Source of the DNA: Cryomorphaceae bacterium BACL29 MAG-121220-bin8
GTDB lineage: Bacteria; Bacteroidota; Bacteroidia; Flavobacteriales; Flavobacteriaceae
Length of the DNA stretch: 64,000 nt
NCBI GenBank assembly: GCA_905182765.1
Contig: CAJJCV010000006.1
Location: 1 to 64,000 of the forward strand
Direction of reading: 5' to 3'
Position 1 is the stretch's first letter. The number at the start of each line of letters is the position of its first letter. Made by a program: the position numbers and the translations under genes. The notes below the pieces were generated by a model. It worked only from the letters and a program-made list of their open reading frames with translations, did no database searches and was not told where the DNA came from. Shown piece after piece: positions 24,333-35,082 of this stretch.

Positions 24333-25215
24333 TCCAGTAATGCCTAACGAGTCAATCGATAGTTTAAATATTTTATCAAACGGTATTTATGTTGATTTAA
24401 CATTTGGTGGTGGAGGTCACTCAAAACTAATTTTAGAAAAATTAAGTAGTAAAGGAAAATTGATAGCATTTGATCAAGATATAGATGCAATTGAAAATAA
24501 AATTGACGACCCAAGATTTATTTTAATTAATCAAAATTTTAAGTTTTTACAACAAAATTTGAAGTATAATAACATTTCTAATCTAGATGGTGTTTTCGCT
24601 GATTTAGGAGTTTCATCTCACCAATTTGATAATGCTGAAAGAGGTTTTTCGATAAGATATGATTCTGTTATAGATATGAGAATGAATGCTAATTCTTCAT
24701 TTGATGCTCAACAAATATTAAACGAATATTCGGAAAGTGAACTGTCAAATATTTTATTCATATATGCAGATTTGAGAAACTCAAAAGATATTGCAAAAGC
24801 TATTGTTGAAGCAAGGTTTATTGAAAAAATAACTAGAACCAGTCAGCTTAATGAAATACTTAGTTCTTTTCTCCCGAAAGGATTTGAAAATAAAATCCTG
24901 GCTAAAGTTTATCAAGCTTTACGTATTGAAGTCAATCATGAAATGCAAGCTCTTAAAGATGTTCTAATACAACTCCCTGTTTTAGTGAAAAAAGGAGGAA
25001 TAATTTCCTTTATTACTTATCATTCTGTTGAAGATAGAATAGTCAAAAGATTTATTCAAAATGGTTGTTTTGATTCTGAACCCCCAAAAAATAAATTCGG
25101 AGTTGCTGACATTCCATTTAAAAAAAATTTTAAGTTCATTGCCCCTTCAAAAAAAGAAATCAAATCTAATAGTCGAGCTAGAAGTGCAAAATTAAGATCC
25201 GCTGTAAAAACATGA
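24322..25215 (+). CDS. rsmH: 16S rRNA (cytosine1402-N4)-methyltransferase
   Basis: RsmH methylates C1402 of 16S rRNA. The 297-residue protein begins MYHNPVMPNESIDSL and shows the SAM-binding motif DLTFGGGGHSKLIL, GVFADLGVSSHQFD, and the C-terminal FITYHSVEDRIVK. The order and the mraZ-rsmH-ftsL context are standard. It overlaps the ftsL-like gene by four bases. Confidence 0.97.
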   Translation: MYHNPVMPNESIDSLNILSNGIYVDLTFGGGGHSKLILEKLSSKGKLIAFDQDIDAIENKIDDPRFILINQNFKFLQQNLKYNNISNLDGVFADLGVSSHQFDNAERGFSIRYDSVIDMRMNANSSFDAQQILNEYSESELSNILFIYADLRNSKDIAKAIVEARFIEKITRTSQLNEILSSFLPKGFENKILAKVYQALRIEVNHEMQALKDVLIQLPVLVKKGGIISFITYHSVEDRIVKRFIQNGCFDSEPPKNKFGVADIPFKKNFKFIAPSKKEIKSNSRARSAKLRSAVKT

Positions 25216-25520
25216 AAGAAAGTTTTAAAAAAATAATATTAGGAAAATTTTTAATTAACGAAGGTTCGATTAAAAACTGGGGTTATGTCTTTTTTTTATT
25301 TTCTATTTGTTTAATTATGATTTACTCTTCTCATTCAGTAGACAGCAAGATTATTAAAATAAGCGTATTAAAAAATGAAATTTCAGTTCTTCAAAGCAAT
25401 TTCATAACTAAAAGGAAAGAAGTGATGATATTAAAAATGGAATCTAATGTTTCACTTGTAATGAGTGATAGAAATATTGAGAGTTCTAATACTCCACCAA
25501 AAAAAATAATTATTGACTAA
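25212..25520 (+). CDS. ftsL: FtsL-like small bitopic cell-division protein
   Basis: The 102-residue protein has one membrane segment at about residues 24-40 (GYVFFLFSICLIMIYSS) preceded by a basic cytoplasmic tail and followed by a short coiled-coil-prone region. This topology and its position between rsmH and ftsI are those of FtsL, which links FtsQ and FtsB to the septal synthase. Sequence identity in this family is low, so the call depends heavily on context. Confidence 0.75.
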   Translation: MKESFKKIILGKFLINEGSIKNWGYVFFLFSICLIMIYSSHSVDSKIIKISVLKNEISVLQSNFITKRKEVMILKMESNVSLVMSDRNIESSNTPPKKIIID

Positions 25521-27481
25521 TGGAAACAAATCAAAAACAATTTTTATATAGGCTTTATCTTGTAGCTGGTATATTGGTGTTTTTGGGTTTTGGAATAGGA
25601 TATAAAATTTTTCATATTCAGTATGTAGATGGTGATAATTATAGGCAATTAGCTAAAAATAAAACTATACAAAACTTCACTATTTCACCCGAAAGAGGTA
25701 ATATTTTCTCTGATGACGGAAGTTTATTAGCAGCCTCAACTACTAGTTTTGATATATATTTTGACGCTGTTACTGTATCAGACAATAATTTTTCAAAATA
25801 TTCAAATCAGTTATCTGAAAAACTTTCAGAAAGTTTAAATAAATCAAAAGAATTTTTTCTAAAAAGACTTGTTTCTGCTAAAAAGAATAACAAAAGGTAC
25901 CAACTAATTCAAAGAGGAGTTTCAATAGAGAATCTTAATAAAATAAAACAAATGCCACTTTTTAGAATGGGTGGAGTTAGAGGGGGATTGATTATTGAGA
26001 AAAAGAATTCAAGAGATTATCCATTAAATAAAATTGCGGAAAGAACTATTGGCTATGAGAGATTGACAAAGGACGATAATTTTAGTGGAGTAGGGCTTGA
26101 ACATGCTTTCGGTTCAAAGTTAAGAGGAAAAAACGGTATGCAATTAATGCAGAAAATTTCAAATGGTAAATGGAAGCCAATCTCTTCTAATAACAAAATT
26201 GAACCTATACCGGGAACTGATATAATTTCAACTATTAATATTGGATTTCAGGATATTACACATCATTCTTTACTAAAGCAATTAGAGGATTTTGAAGCTG
26301 ACCATGGCACAGCAGTAGTAATGGAAACTGCAACAGGTGAAATAAAAGCCATAGCAAATTTAGGAAGAACATCAGAGGGTAAATATTATGAAAGATTAAA
26401 TTATGCAGTTGGTGAACATTTGGAGCCAGGGTCAACTTTTAAGCTTATGTCAATTATTGCCGCTCTTGAGGATGGTAAAGTTGATTTGAATACTATTATT
26501 GATACAAAAAATGGTGTTCTTGATTTTTATGGATCAAAAGTAAGGGATTCTAAAAAGGGAGGATATGGAAAGATTTCTGTAAATGAAGTATTTAAGGTTT
26601 CATCTAATACAGGTATTGTAAAAATAATTAATGATGCTTATAAAGATGACCCTAAAATGTTTTCAAACAGACTTTATAACATGGGACTAAATAATAAGCT
26701 TGGTGTTTCAATTTTAGGAGAATCAAATCCTAAAATTCCACATCCAAACGATAAAGACTGGAATGGTCTTTCATTGCCCTGGATGGTTTACGGTTATGGT
26801 GTTTTATTATCTCCACTACAAATCTTAACATTTTACAATTCTGTGGCTAATAACGGAGAAATGGTCAAGCCAGTTTTTACAAGACAAAGTAATTCGATGT
26901 CAAATAAAACAATTTTAAACCCTTCGATTTGTTCGGACGATACTTTAGAGAAAGTTAAATTAATGTTAGAAAATGTTGTCAATGAAAAAGGTGGAACAGG
27001 TTATAATATAAAATCAAATATTTATAAAATTGCTGGAAAAACTGGAACGGGTCAAGTCGATTACAACACTGATAATATGCAATATATTTCAAGTTTTGTT
27101 GGTTATTTCCCAGCCAATAAACCTAAATATTCATGTATTGTAGTTATACATAAACCAAACAAGAAAAAAGGATATTACGGAGCGACAGTAGCTGCACCAG
27201 TTTTTAAGAAAATTGCTGACAAAATATACTCTTTAACACCTGAATTAGTTAATTATAATAAAATAGAAAAATTAAATTCTAGTCAAATTTATAGCAAAGT
27301 AGTAAGCCCTTTAATTGATGTTGGGAATTTATCAATAATTAAAGGGAAAAATTATAAAAACATCTTACCAGCTTTAGAAAACTTGGGCTTAGATGTTTCT
27401 TTTATTGGAACTGGTTTGGTTATCAAAAATTTTAGATTTAAAAATAAGTCGCAGAAAAAAATAGTTATTAGTCTTATATGA
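25520..27481 (+). CDS. ftsI: Septal peptidoglycan transpeptidase FtsI (PBP3), PASTA-containing
   Basis: This class B penicillin-binding protein cross-links septal peptidoglycan. The 653-residue protein has an N-terminal membrane anchor (about residues 12-30), a dimerisation domain with SPERGNIFSDDG, and the transpeptidase domain with STFK (nucleophile Ser305, Lys308), SSN in FKVSSNTG and KTG at 507-509. A C-terminal PASTA-like segment begins near SPLIDVGNLS. Its start overlaps the ftsL stop as TAATG. Confidence 0.95.
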   Translation: METNQKQFLYRLYLVAGILVFLGFGIGYKIFHIQYVDGDNYRQLAKNKTIQNFTISPERGNIFSDDGSLLAASTTSFDIYFDAVTVSDNNFSKYSNQLSEKLSESLNKSKEFFLKRLVSAKKNNKRYQLIQRGVSIENLNKIKQMPLFRMGGVRGGLIIEKKNSRDYPLNKIAERTIGYERLTKDDNFSGVGLEHAFGSKLRGKNGMQLMQKISNGKWKPISSNNKIEPIPGTDIISTINIGFQDITHHSLLKQLEDFEADHGTAVVMETATGEIKAIANLGRTSEGKYYERLNYAVGEHLEPGSTFKLMSIIAALEDGKVDLNTIIDTKNGVLDFYGSKVRDSKKGGYGKISVNEVFKVSSNTGIVKIINDAYKDDPKMFSNRLYNMGLNNKLGVSILGESNPKIPHPNDKDWNGLSLPWMVYGYGVLLSPLQILTFYNSVANNGEMVKPVFTRQSNSMSNKTILNPSICSDDTLEKVKLMLENVVNEKGGTGYNIKSNIYKIAGKTGTGQVDYNTDNMQYISSFVGYFPANKPKYSCIVVIHKPNKKKGYYGATVAAPVFKKIADKIYSLTPELVNYNKIEKLNSSQIYSKVVSPLIDVGNLSIIKGKNYKNILPALENLGLDVSFIGTGLVIKNFRFKNKSQKKIVISLI

Positions 27482-28938
27482 AGTTACTAAAAGACATATT
27501 ATATAAAGTAGAAATCCAGTCTGTTATTGGTAAAACGGATGTTGATATAAATAAAATAGAATTTAATTCTAAGAAAATCATAAAAAATGATTTGTTTATA
27601 GCTATTAAGGGTTACAAATCTGATGGTAATAGTTTTATTAGTAGTGCTATTTCCAATGGTGCATCAGTAATAATCTGTAATTCATTGCCAATTGAAATCA
27701 TTAAAGACGTAACCTACATTGTTGTTAATGATTCAAGAAAAACTTTAGCATTAATATCTTCAAATTACTATGATAATCCTTCAAAAAAAATAAAGCTAAT
27801 AGGAATTACTGGAACAAATGGTAAAACCTCTAGCGCTACATTAATGTATCAACTTTTTAAAAGTTTCAATAAAAAAGCGGGATTAATATCTACTAATATA
27901 ATTTTAGTTGATGATAATAAATTTAACACGAATCAAACTACACCTGATTCATTGTTTGTAAATTATATTTTAAACAAAATGGTTGCTTCTAAAGTGGAGT
28001 ATTGTTTTATGGAAGTTTCGTCTCATGCAATATCACAAATGAGAATCTTTAATTTGAGTTTTGATGTAGGAGTATTTACAAATTTAACTCACGATCACTT
28101 AGATTATCATAATTCTTTTAAAGACTATAGAGATGTAAAAAAACAATTCTTCGATACTTTACCTAAATCAGGTTTTGCAATTACAAACATTGATGATAAG
28201 AATGGTGATTATATGGTTCAAAACACCATTTGTGAGACCTATTCATATTCTTTGAAATCTAATTCAGATTTTTCTCTTAAAATTTTAGAAAAAGATTTCA
28301 ATGGAATGAAACTTTTAATAAACGATATTGAATTATGGACTAAGCTTACAGGAAGTTTTAACGCATATAATATACTTACTGTTTTTTGTGTAGCTAAAGT
28401 ATTTGATATTTCTGATGAATTAGTATTACAAAATATCAGTTCTTTAAACTCACCCGAAGGAAGATTTGAGTTAATTAATTTGGAAAGTGATAAAATTGGA
28501 ATAATTGATTATGCTCACAGTCCAGATTCTCTTAAAAATGTTTTGAATACTATTAACGATATAAAGAATTCAAGTGATTCTTTAATTACTGTTGTTGGAT
28601 GTGGTGGTGACAGGGATAAAGAAAAAAGACCTTTGATGGGAAAAATAGCATGTTCTTTAAGTGACAAAGTAATATTCACATCAGATAATCCAAGATTTGA
28701 GGATCCAGCTACCATTGTAGATCAAATGAAAAATGGAGTAGAAAATAAAGATAAGCACAAATTTATTTTAGAATTAAACAGAAAGAAAGCTATTCAAGAT
28801 GCATGTAAACTAGCTGATAATAGCGATGTTATATTAATAGCAGGAAAGGGACACGAAAAATATCAAATTAAAGGAGATGAAAAAATTGAATTTAACGACA
28901 AAGAAATTTTAATAGAATCACTAAAAAACAATAAATAA
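27478..28938 (+). CDS. murE: UDP-MurNAc-L-Ala-D-Glu:meso-diaminopimelate ligase
   Basis: MurE adds the third residue to the peptidoglycan stem peptide. The 486-residue protein has the ATP motif GTNGKTS (112-118), THDHLDYH in the central domain and the DNPR motif at residues 403-406. DNPR is the signature for meso-diaminopimelate rather than lysine, so the wall is predicted to be DAP-type. It overlaps ftsI by ATGA. Confidence 0.96.
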   Translation: MKLLKDILYKVEIQSVIGKTDVDINKIEFNSKKIIKNDLFIAIKGYKSDGNSFISSAISNGASVIICNSLPIEIIKDVTYIVVNDSRKTLALISSNYYDNPSKKIKLIGITGTNGKTSSATLMYQLFKSFNKKAGLISTNIILVDDNKFNTNQTTPDSLFVNYILNKMVASKVEYCFMEVSSHAISQMRIFNLSFDVGVFTNLTHDHLDYHNSFKDYRDVKKQFFDTLPKSGFAITNIDDKNGDYMVQNTICETYSYSLKSNSDFSLKILEKDFNGMKLLINDIELWTKLTGSFNAYNILTVFCVAKVFDISDELVLQNISSLNSPEGRFELINLESDKIGIIDYAHSPDSLKNVLNTINDIKNSSDSLITVVGCGGDRDKEKRPLMGKIACSLSDKVIFTSDNPRFEDPATIVDQMKNGVENKDKHKFILELNRKKAIQDACKLADNSDVILIAGKGHEKYQIKGDEKIEFNDKEILIESLKNNK

Positions 28939-28939
28939 A

Positions 28940-30154
28940 ATGTTTTATTTTTTATTTGAATATTTAGAAAATCAATTTCAGTTAACTGGTGCGAGTTTGT
29001 TTCAGTACATATCCTTTAGATCGTCTTTAGCATTTATTTTTTCATTATTTATTTCTATTCTTTTTGGAAAGAAAATAATTAGTTTTTTAAAAAAGAAACA
29101 GATTGGTGAGACAATTAGAGATTTAGGTTTAATTGGTCAAAATGAGAAAAAAGGCACCCCAACTATGGGTGGACTCATAATTATTTTTTCAACTATAATT
29201 CCTGTTTTACTTTTTTCAAACTTCACTAATATTTATATTCTTCTTCTTCTTTTCACTACTGTATGGCTTGGTATTATTGGTTTTTTGGATGATTATATTA
29301 AAATATTTAAAAATAATAAAGGAGGACTTAAGGGTAAATTTAAAATCATAGGACAAGTCAGTCTTGGTTTAATAGTGGGTTTAACTTTGTTTTTTCACCC
29401 AGAAGTGACATTAAAAAATCAGAATAATATAGATTCAAATAATATTTCACAAATTATAAGTAATGATGAATATAAGTCAACAAAAACTACAGTACCCTTT
29501 TTAAAAGACAATGAATTTGATTATTCGTTTTTCAGTTCTTTAACTCCAAACGAAAGCAAAAGTATTAGCGTTGTTGTTTTTGTATTGTTTGTTATTTTAA
29601 TAATTACGTCAGTTTCTAATGGTGCTAATTTAACAGATGGAATCGATGGATTAGCGGCAGGTTCTTCGGTAATTATTACTATAACTTTAGGTGTTTTTGC
29701 ATGGGTTTCTGGAAATATAATATTTTCCGAATATTTGAACATAATGTATATTCCAAGAGTTGGTGAGGTAGTTATTTTTATTTCATCTTTTATTGGAGCA
29801 CTTATTGGGTTTTTATGGTATAATACTTTTCCAGCTCAAGTTTTTATGGGTGATACCGGAAGTCTTACAATTGGTGGTGTTATTGCTGTTATCGCAATAA
29901 TTGTAAGAAAAGAATTATTACTCCCACTTATTTGTGGAGTTTTCCTAATCGAAACTTTATCTGTAATAATTCAGGTTACTTTTTTTAAATATACAAAGAG
30001 AAAAAAAGGTATGGGACAAAGAATTTTTCTTATGTCACCTATTCATCATCATTATCAAAAATTAAATTTACACGAGAGCAAAATTGTTGTTAGATTTTGG
30101 ATAATAGGAATTTTATTAGCAATACTTTCATTAATAACCTTAAAACTCAGATAA
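28940..30154 (+). CDS. mraY: Phospho-N-acetylmuramoyl-pentapeptide transferase
   Basis: MraY transfers phospho-MurNAc-pentapeptide to undecaprenyl phosphate to make lipid I. The 404-residue integral membrane protein has about ten hydrophobic segments and family motifs [24 protein letters not shown] and MGDTGSL, which carry the catalytic aspartates, plus PIHHHYQ. The cytoplasmic loop around residues 150-195 is longer than in E. coli and rich in Asn, Ser and Lys, as in other Bacteroidota. Confidence 0.96.
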   Translation: MFYFLFEYLENQFQLTGASLFQYISFRSSLAFIFSLFISILFGKKIISFLKKKQIGETIRDLGLIGQNEKKGTPTMGGLIIIFSTIIPVLLFSNFTNIYILLLLFTTVWLGIIGFLDDYIKIFKNNKGGLKGKFKIIGQVSLGLIVGLTLFFHPEVTLKNQNNIDSNNISQIISNDEYKSTKTTVPFLKDNEFDYSFFSSLTPNESKSISVVVFVLFVILIITSVSNGANLTDGIDGLAAGSSVIITITLGVFAWVSGNIIFSEYLNIMYIPRVGEVVIFISSFIGALIGFLWYNTFPAQVFMGDTGSLTIGGVIAVIAIIVRKELLLPLICGVFLIETLSVIIQVTFFKYTKRKKGMGQRIFLMSPIHHHYQKLNLHESKIVVRFWIIGILLAILSLITLKLR

Positions 30155-30156
30155 TA

Positions 30157-31497
30157 ATGAAAAATAGTATTATTGTTATTGGAGGTGGAGAAAGTGGAGT
30201 TGGAGCTGCATATTTAGCTAGTAAGAATGGTTACAATGTTTTTCTATCAGAATTTAATACTATAGAAAAAAAATATAAAAAAATATTAGATGACAATCAA
30301 ATTAATTATGAAGAAGGAGGGCATACTCTAAATAAGTTTTTTAATGCTAATGAGGTTATCAAAAGTCCTGGTGTTTCTAATAATTCCGATATAATCCTTA
30401 AAATAAAATCTAAAAATATCCCAGTAATCTCAGAAATTGAATTTGCCTTTAGATTTAATAATTCAATTCTAATTGGAGTTACTGGGTCTAATGGTAAAAC
30501 AACTACATGCTCTCTAATACATCATATTCTTAAAAGTTCTGGAAAAAGTGTTGGGTTAGCTGGTAATATTGGTAATAGTTTTTCTTTTTTAACAGCTGAA
30601 AACAACTTTGAATACGTAGTGTTAGAGCTCAGTAGTTTTCAACTAGATGATGTAATTGATTTTAATCCTTTTATTTCAATAATCACCAACTTAACACCTG
30701 ATCATTTGGAGAGATATGACTCAAGTTTTCAGAACTATGTTAATTCAAAATTTAAAATAATTTCCAACCACTCATCATCAGATTATTTTATTTACAATAA
30801 TGATGATGACAAAATCAATTCCGAAATAAGTAATAGAAATATTAAATCGATAAAAATTCCATTCTCATTTACAAATAGCAGTCAAGATAATCTAACCTAT
30901 GTTGAAAATAACAATATTAATTCTAATATAAATAATACCAATTTTATGATACCAATTGAAAATTTATCTATTAAAGGAAAGCATAATGTTCAAAATAGTA
31001 TGGCTGCCGCAACTGTGGCAAAAATTCTAAATATTAGCGATCAAAAAATAAGGGAATCGTTGGGGAATTTTCAAACTATAAATCATAGACTCGAACATGT
31101 ATTGACTATTCAGAAAGTAAAATATATAAATGACTCGAAAGCCACAAATGTTAACGCTGTTTATTACGCATTAGACTCTATGAAATCCTCTACTGTTTGG
31201 ATCGTGGGAGGAGTTGATAAAGGAAATAATTATGAGGACTTAATTCCTTTGGTCAGGGAAAAGGTTAAAGCAATTATCTGTATTGGAATTGATAACTCAA
31301 AAATTATAGAATCATTCTCGTCATTTGTAGATTTAATTATAGAAAATGACAATATGATTGAAGCTGTAAAAAACGCATATAAAATTGCTGAATCAAAAGA
31401 TAGTGTTTTATTGTCACCAGCTTGTTCAAGTTTTGATTTATTTAAAAATTATGAAGATAGAGGAAATCAATTTAAGGAAGCTGTTAGAAAATTATAA
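30157..31497 (+). CDS. murD: UDP-MurNAc-L-alanine:D-glutamate ligase
   Basis: MurD adds D-glutamate in peptidoglycan precursor synthesis. I place the start at ATG 30157 (MKNSIIVIGGGESGVG), 2 bases after the mraY stop; an in-frame ATG further upstream would extend into mraY and is unlikely. The 446-residue protein has the ATP motif GSNGKTT (110-116), LTPDHLERY and NDSKATN, which are conserved Mur ligase segments. Its last base overlaps ftsW. Confidence 0.95.
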   Translation: MKNSIIVIGGGESGVGAAYLASKNGYNVFLSEFNTIEKKYKKILDDNQINYEEGGHTLNKFFNANEVIKSPGVSNNSDIILKIKSKNIPVISEIEFAFRFNNSILIGVTGSNGKTTTCSLIHHILKSSGKSVGLAGNIGNSFSFLTAENNFEYVVLELSSFQLDDVIDFNPFISIITNLTPDHLERYDSSFQNYVNSKFKIISNHSSSDYFIYNNDDDKINSEISNRNIKSIKIPFSFTNSSQDNLTYVENNNINSNINNTNFMIPIENLSIKGKHNVQNSMAAATVAKILNISDQKIRESLGNFQTINHRLEHVLTIQKVKYINDSKATNVNAVYYALDSMKSSTVWIVGGVDKGNNYEDLIPLVREKVKAIICIGIDNSKIIESFSSFVDLIIENDNMIEAVKNAYKIAESKDSVLLSPACSSFDLFKNYEDRGNQFKEAVRKL

Positions 31498-32669
31498 TGA
31501 ATTTATTTTTAGAAAAAATTAGAGGTGATAAAATAATTTGGTCAATAGTTATACTATTGGCAGTTTTTTCTTTTTTACCAGTTTACAGTGCGAGTTCTAA
31601 TTTTGGAAATAGTTTTGTTTTATCAAATGTTTTAAAACATTTTGCAATTATAATAGTAGGTGTTTTAATAATGTACGGTACTCATTTGATTCCTTATAAA
31701 TATTTTAAAGGATTGTCAAAGCTAGCATTACCATTCATTATAACTGTTTTACTTTTTACTTCTTTACAAGGCAGTGTAATTGACGGAGCTAATGCAAGTA
31801 GATGGATTAAATTACCGATTATAGGGTTGTCTTTTCAGCCATCATCAATGGCTACAGTGGTTCTAATGGTGTATGTGTCATTTTATCTGTCTAAAAATTA
31901 TAACAAAAATATAAGCTTTTCTAAAACCATAATCCCATTATGGATTCCAATTATATTAGTTGTGTTTTTAATTTTACCTTCAAACTTTTCAACTGCTGCT
32001 ATGATATTTCTTTTGATAATTACATTAATTTTCATTGGAGGATATCCTTTTAAATATTTATTAGGAATAGGCTTTTCTGGAATAATACTTTTTTCACTCT
32101 TCTTTTTAACAATTAAAAATTACCCTGATCTAATGCCTAACAGAATAGATACTTGGGTAAGTAGAATTGAAAACTTTTCATCATCTGAAAATTCAGAAAA
32201 TAATTATCAAATCTTAAGAGCTAAATCTGCAATAGCATCTGGAATGATGTTTGGAGTTGGAGCAGGAAAAAGTTCAATGAAAAATATTCTTCCCCAAAGT
32301 ACATCTGATTTTATTTATGCAATAATCACTGAAGAATATGGGACAATCGGAGCAATTAGCGTATTGTTTCTTTATCTTTTACTATTATTTAGAATAATAA
32401 TAGTATCGTATAAGTCTAATACTGTTTTTGGACAATTATTAGCACTTGGAGCAGGGTTACCTATAATTTTTCAAGCATTTATTAATATGGGAGTTGCTGT
32501 TCAGCTTTTTCCAGTAACTGGTCAGCCTTTGCCCTTAATTAGTACAGGAGGAACATCTATATGGATGACTTTCTTAGCACTTGGGATAGTTTTAAGCGTA
32601 AGTTCTAAAGAATCTATAGAGACTATAAGCACAGATAATCCTTTAAACATATTAAGTGAAACAGAGTAG
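31497..32669 (+). CDS. ftsW: Septal peptidoglycan glycosyltransferase FtsW
   Basis: FtsW is a SEDS-family polymerase that works with FtsI. The 390-residue protein has about ten membrane segments and SEDS motifs including DGANASRWIKLP, FQPSSMA, the GAGKSS region and GVAVQLFPVTGQPLPLISTGGTS split around the C-terminal loop. RodA is a less likely alternative because of the dcw location. Its end overlaps the murG start by 14 bases. Confidence 0.94.
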   Translation: MNLFLEKIRGDKIIWSIVILLAVFSFLPVYSASSNFGNSFVLSNVLKHFAIIIVGVLIMYGTHLIPYKYFKGLSKLALPFIITVLLFTSLQGSVIDGANASRWIKLPIIGLSFQPSSMATVVLMVYVSFYLSKNYNKNISFSKTIIPLWIPIILVVFLILPSNFSTAAMIFLLIITLIFIGGYPFKYLLGIGFSGIILFSLFFLTIKNYPDLMPNRIDTWVSRIENFSSSENSENNYQILRAKSAIASGMMFGVGAGKSSMKNILPQSTSDFIYAIITEEYGTIGAISVLFLYLLLLFRIIIVSYKSNTVFGQLLALGAGLPIIFQAFINMGVAVQLFPVTGQPLPLISTGGTSIWMTFLALGIVLSVSSKESIETISTDNPLNILSETE

Positions 32670-33744
32670 ATTTTTGATTTCAGGAGGGGGTACTGGTGGG
32701 CATATTTACCCAGCTATTGCAATTGCTGACGAATTATCTACAAGGATTGAAAATAATAAAGTATTATTTGTCGGCTCATCTAATAGAATGGAAATGCAAA
32801 AAGTTCCAGATCATGGATATGATATTATAGGATTATGGATTAGTGGAATTAAACGAAAATTATATTTTTCAAATTTGTTAATTCCATTAAAAATTATTTC
32901 AAGTGTAATAAAATCTTATTTTATTATTAAAAAATTTAAACCTGATTTTGTAATAGGAACTGGAGGTTTTGCAAGTGGACCTGTTTTGTATGTTGCATCA
33001 AAGTTAAAGATACCAACCTTGATTCAAGAACAAAATTCATATCCAGGTGTTACAAATAGAATCCTTTCTAAGTCAGTTGACCATATTTGCGTTTCTTATT
33101 CAAAAATGGAAAAGTATTTTCCAAAATCTAAATTATTATTTACAGGAAATCCCGTAAGAAAAGAAATATGTATATCGAAAATAACAAAGGAATTATCATT
33201 AGATTTTTTTAATCTAAATCATAATAAAAGAACCTTATTAGTTTTAGGAGGTAGTTTAGGTGCTCTAAAAATCAATGAATTCATTGAACTTAATTTAAAT
33301 TATTTTAAAAAATTAGATCTGCAAATACTATGGCAATGTGGAAATAATTATATTAATAAATATAAATTTCTTGAGTCTGATATTATAAAAGTTAAGCCAT
33401 TTATTAAAAAAATGAACTATGCTTATAAAGCAGCTGATTTTATTATATCAAGAGCTGGTGCAAGTGTAATTTCTGAATTATGTATAGTTGGTAAGCCAGT
33501 AATTTTTATTCCGTCTCCTAACGTGTCGGAAGATCACCAAACTAAAAATGCAATGTCTCTTGTAGGTTTAAATTCTGCAGAAATTGTTAAAGAAAAAGAT
33601 TTGAATATTAAGTTTAATCAAGTTTTTGACAAAATATTTTCATGCGAAGAATATTCTTTAAAGTTATCGAATTCTATTAAAAAAAATGAAAGACCTAGAG
33701 CCACATATGATATTGTTAACCATATTATAAAATTTTTAAAATGA
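32656..33744 (+). CDS. murG: Lipid II synthase MurG (UDP-GlcNAc transferase)
   Basis: MurG adds GlcNAc to lipid I. The 362-residue protein starts at GTG 32656 with FLISGGGTGGHIYPAIAIA (G-loop at residues 10-16), followed by GTGGFASGP, QEQNSYPG, a second G-loop GGSLGA and SRAGASVISEL, which binds UDP-GlcNAc. No ATG is available near the N-terminus. The 14-base overlap with ftsW suggests coupled translation. Confidence 0.95.
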   Translation: MKQSRFLISGGGTGGHIYPAIAIADELSTRIENNKVLFVGSSNRMEMQKVPDHGYDIIGLWISGIKRKLYFSNLLIPLKIISSVIKSYFIIKKFKPDFVIGTGGFASGPVLYVASKLKIPTLIQEQNSYPGVTNRILSKSVDHICVSYSKMEKYFPKSKLLFTGNPVRKEICISKITKELSLDFFNLNHNKRTLLVLGGSLGALKINEFIELNLNYFKKLDLQILWQCGNNYINKYKFLESDIIKVKPFIKKMNYAYKAADFIISRAGASVISELCIVGKPVIFIPSPNVSEDHQTKNAMSLVGLNSAEIVKEKDLNIKFNQVFDKIFSCEEYSLKLSNSIKKNERPRATYDIVNHIIKFLK

Positions 33745-35081
33745 TAAAAGATTATAATAGAATTTATTTTTTAGGAATAGGTGGTATTGGTATGTCATCT
33801 TTGGCTTTTTATTTTATTAATGCAAATAAATCTGTTGCAGGGTATGATAAAGTAAATTCTTTGATAACTAAATCACTTTCTGAAAAGGGGGCTGAAATTC
33901 ACTACGTAGATAATGATTTAAGTATTCCATTTGAGTTTTTAAACAAATCGGATACTTTAGTGGTCTATACTCCTGCAATTTCTCAATATAATAAAGAGTT
34001 TAAATATTTTAAAGACAAAGGATTTAAGATTTTAAAAAGATCAGAATTACTTGGGCTTATCTCTAAAGACAAGTTTTGTATTGCAATTGGAGGGACTCAT
34101 GGTAAAACAACAACTTCATCAATTTTGTCTCATATTCTTTTCGATAATAACCTAAGCTTTACTTCCTTTGTTGGTGGAATTTCTGAAAATTATAATTCAA
34201 ATTTAATACAAAATGGCAATGATGTTATTTTAGTTGAAGCTGATGAATTTGACAGATCATTTCACACCTTATTTCCAAATATAGCTTGTATAACATCTGT
34301 TGATCCTGATCATTTAGATATTTACAATTCTAAAGAAGAATTAAAAAAATCATTTATTCAATTTGTTAATAATATTAAATCCGAAGGGATATTGTTTTCA
34401 AATGAAAAAACATTGCTGGGAGGAGTTTCTTATGGATTTAGTTCCAATTGCGAATATTTCATTTCAAATTATTCAGCTACAAAGTATTCTTCTTTTTTCG
34501 ATATAAATCATAATGGCAGTATAATAGCTTCTATAAATTTTAATATGCCTGGAAAACATAATGCTTTAAATGCGCTAGTAGCATTCGCTATTGGAAGAGA
34601 AATGAATATTGATAACATTGCCATTGCAAATTCTTTATCTACATTTTTAGGTGTGAAAAGAAGATTTAGTTATGCTTTAAAGACACCTAAAATAATTATT
34701 GATGATTATGCTCATCATCCAAGTGAGATTAAAGCTGTTTATGATACCGTAAAAGACCTTTATCCTTGTAAAACAAATACTGCTATTTTTCAACCACATT
34801 TATATACAAGGACAAGAGATTTTATGTCTGAATTTGCAGAAATATTATCAAAGTTTGATAATATCATTTTAACTGAAATATATCCTGCAAGAGAAAAACC
34901 TATAATAGGTATTAGCTCTTCTAAATTATTAGAATTAATAAATAATAAAAATAAATCAGTATTAAAAAAATCTGATTTATCAAATTATTTAAAAGAATCT
35001 GAATCTGAAGTTTTTGTAATAATGGGCGCAGGTGATATTGCTGATGAAGTTGAATTAATTAAAAATAATATACTTAATTGA
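33741..35081 (+). CDS. murC: UDP-N-acetylmuramate:L-alanine ligase
   Basis: MurC starts the stem peptide by adding L-alanine to UDP-MurNAc. The 446-residue protein has FLGIGGIGMSSLA at the N-terminus, the ATP motif GTHGKTT at residues 118-124, VDPDHLDIY and DDYAHHPSEI. It overlaps murG by ATGA. MurF and Ddl genes are absent here, which is common in Bacteroidota dcw clusters. Confidence 0.96.
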   Translation: MIKDYNRIYFLGIGGIGMSSLAFYFINANKSVAGYDKVNSLITKSLSEKGAEIHYVDNDLSIPFEFLNKSDTLVVYTPAISQYNKEFKYFKDKGFKILKRSELLGLISKDKFCIAIGGTHGKTTTSSILSHILFDNNLSFTSFVGGISENYNSNLIQNGNDVILVEADEFDRSFHTLFPNIACITSVDPDHLDIYNSKEELKKSFIQFVNNIKSEGILFSNEKTLLGGVSYGFSSNCEYFISNYSATKYSSFFDINHNGSIIASINFNMPGKHNALNALVAFAIGREMNIDNIAIANSLSTFLGVKRRFSYALKTPKIIIDDYAHHPSEIKAVYDTVKDLYPCKTNTAIFQPHLYTRTRDFMSEFAEILSKFDNIILTEIYPAREKPIIGISSSKLLELINNKNKSVLKKSDLSNYLKESESEVFVIMGAGDIADEVELIKNNILN

Positions 35082-35082
35082 T

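Noticed and set aside
30097..30156. murD starting at 30097 inside mraY
   Set aside because: The ATG at 30157 gives the normal MurD N-terminus and fits the 2-base spacing after mraY.
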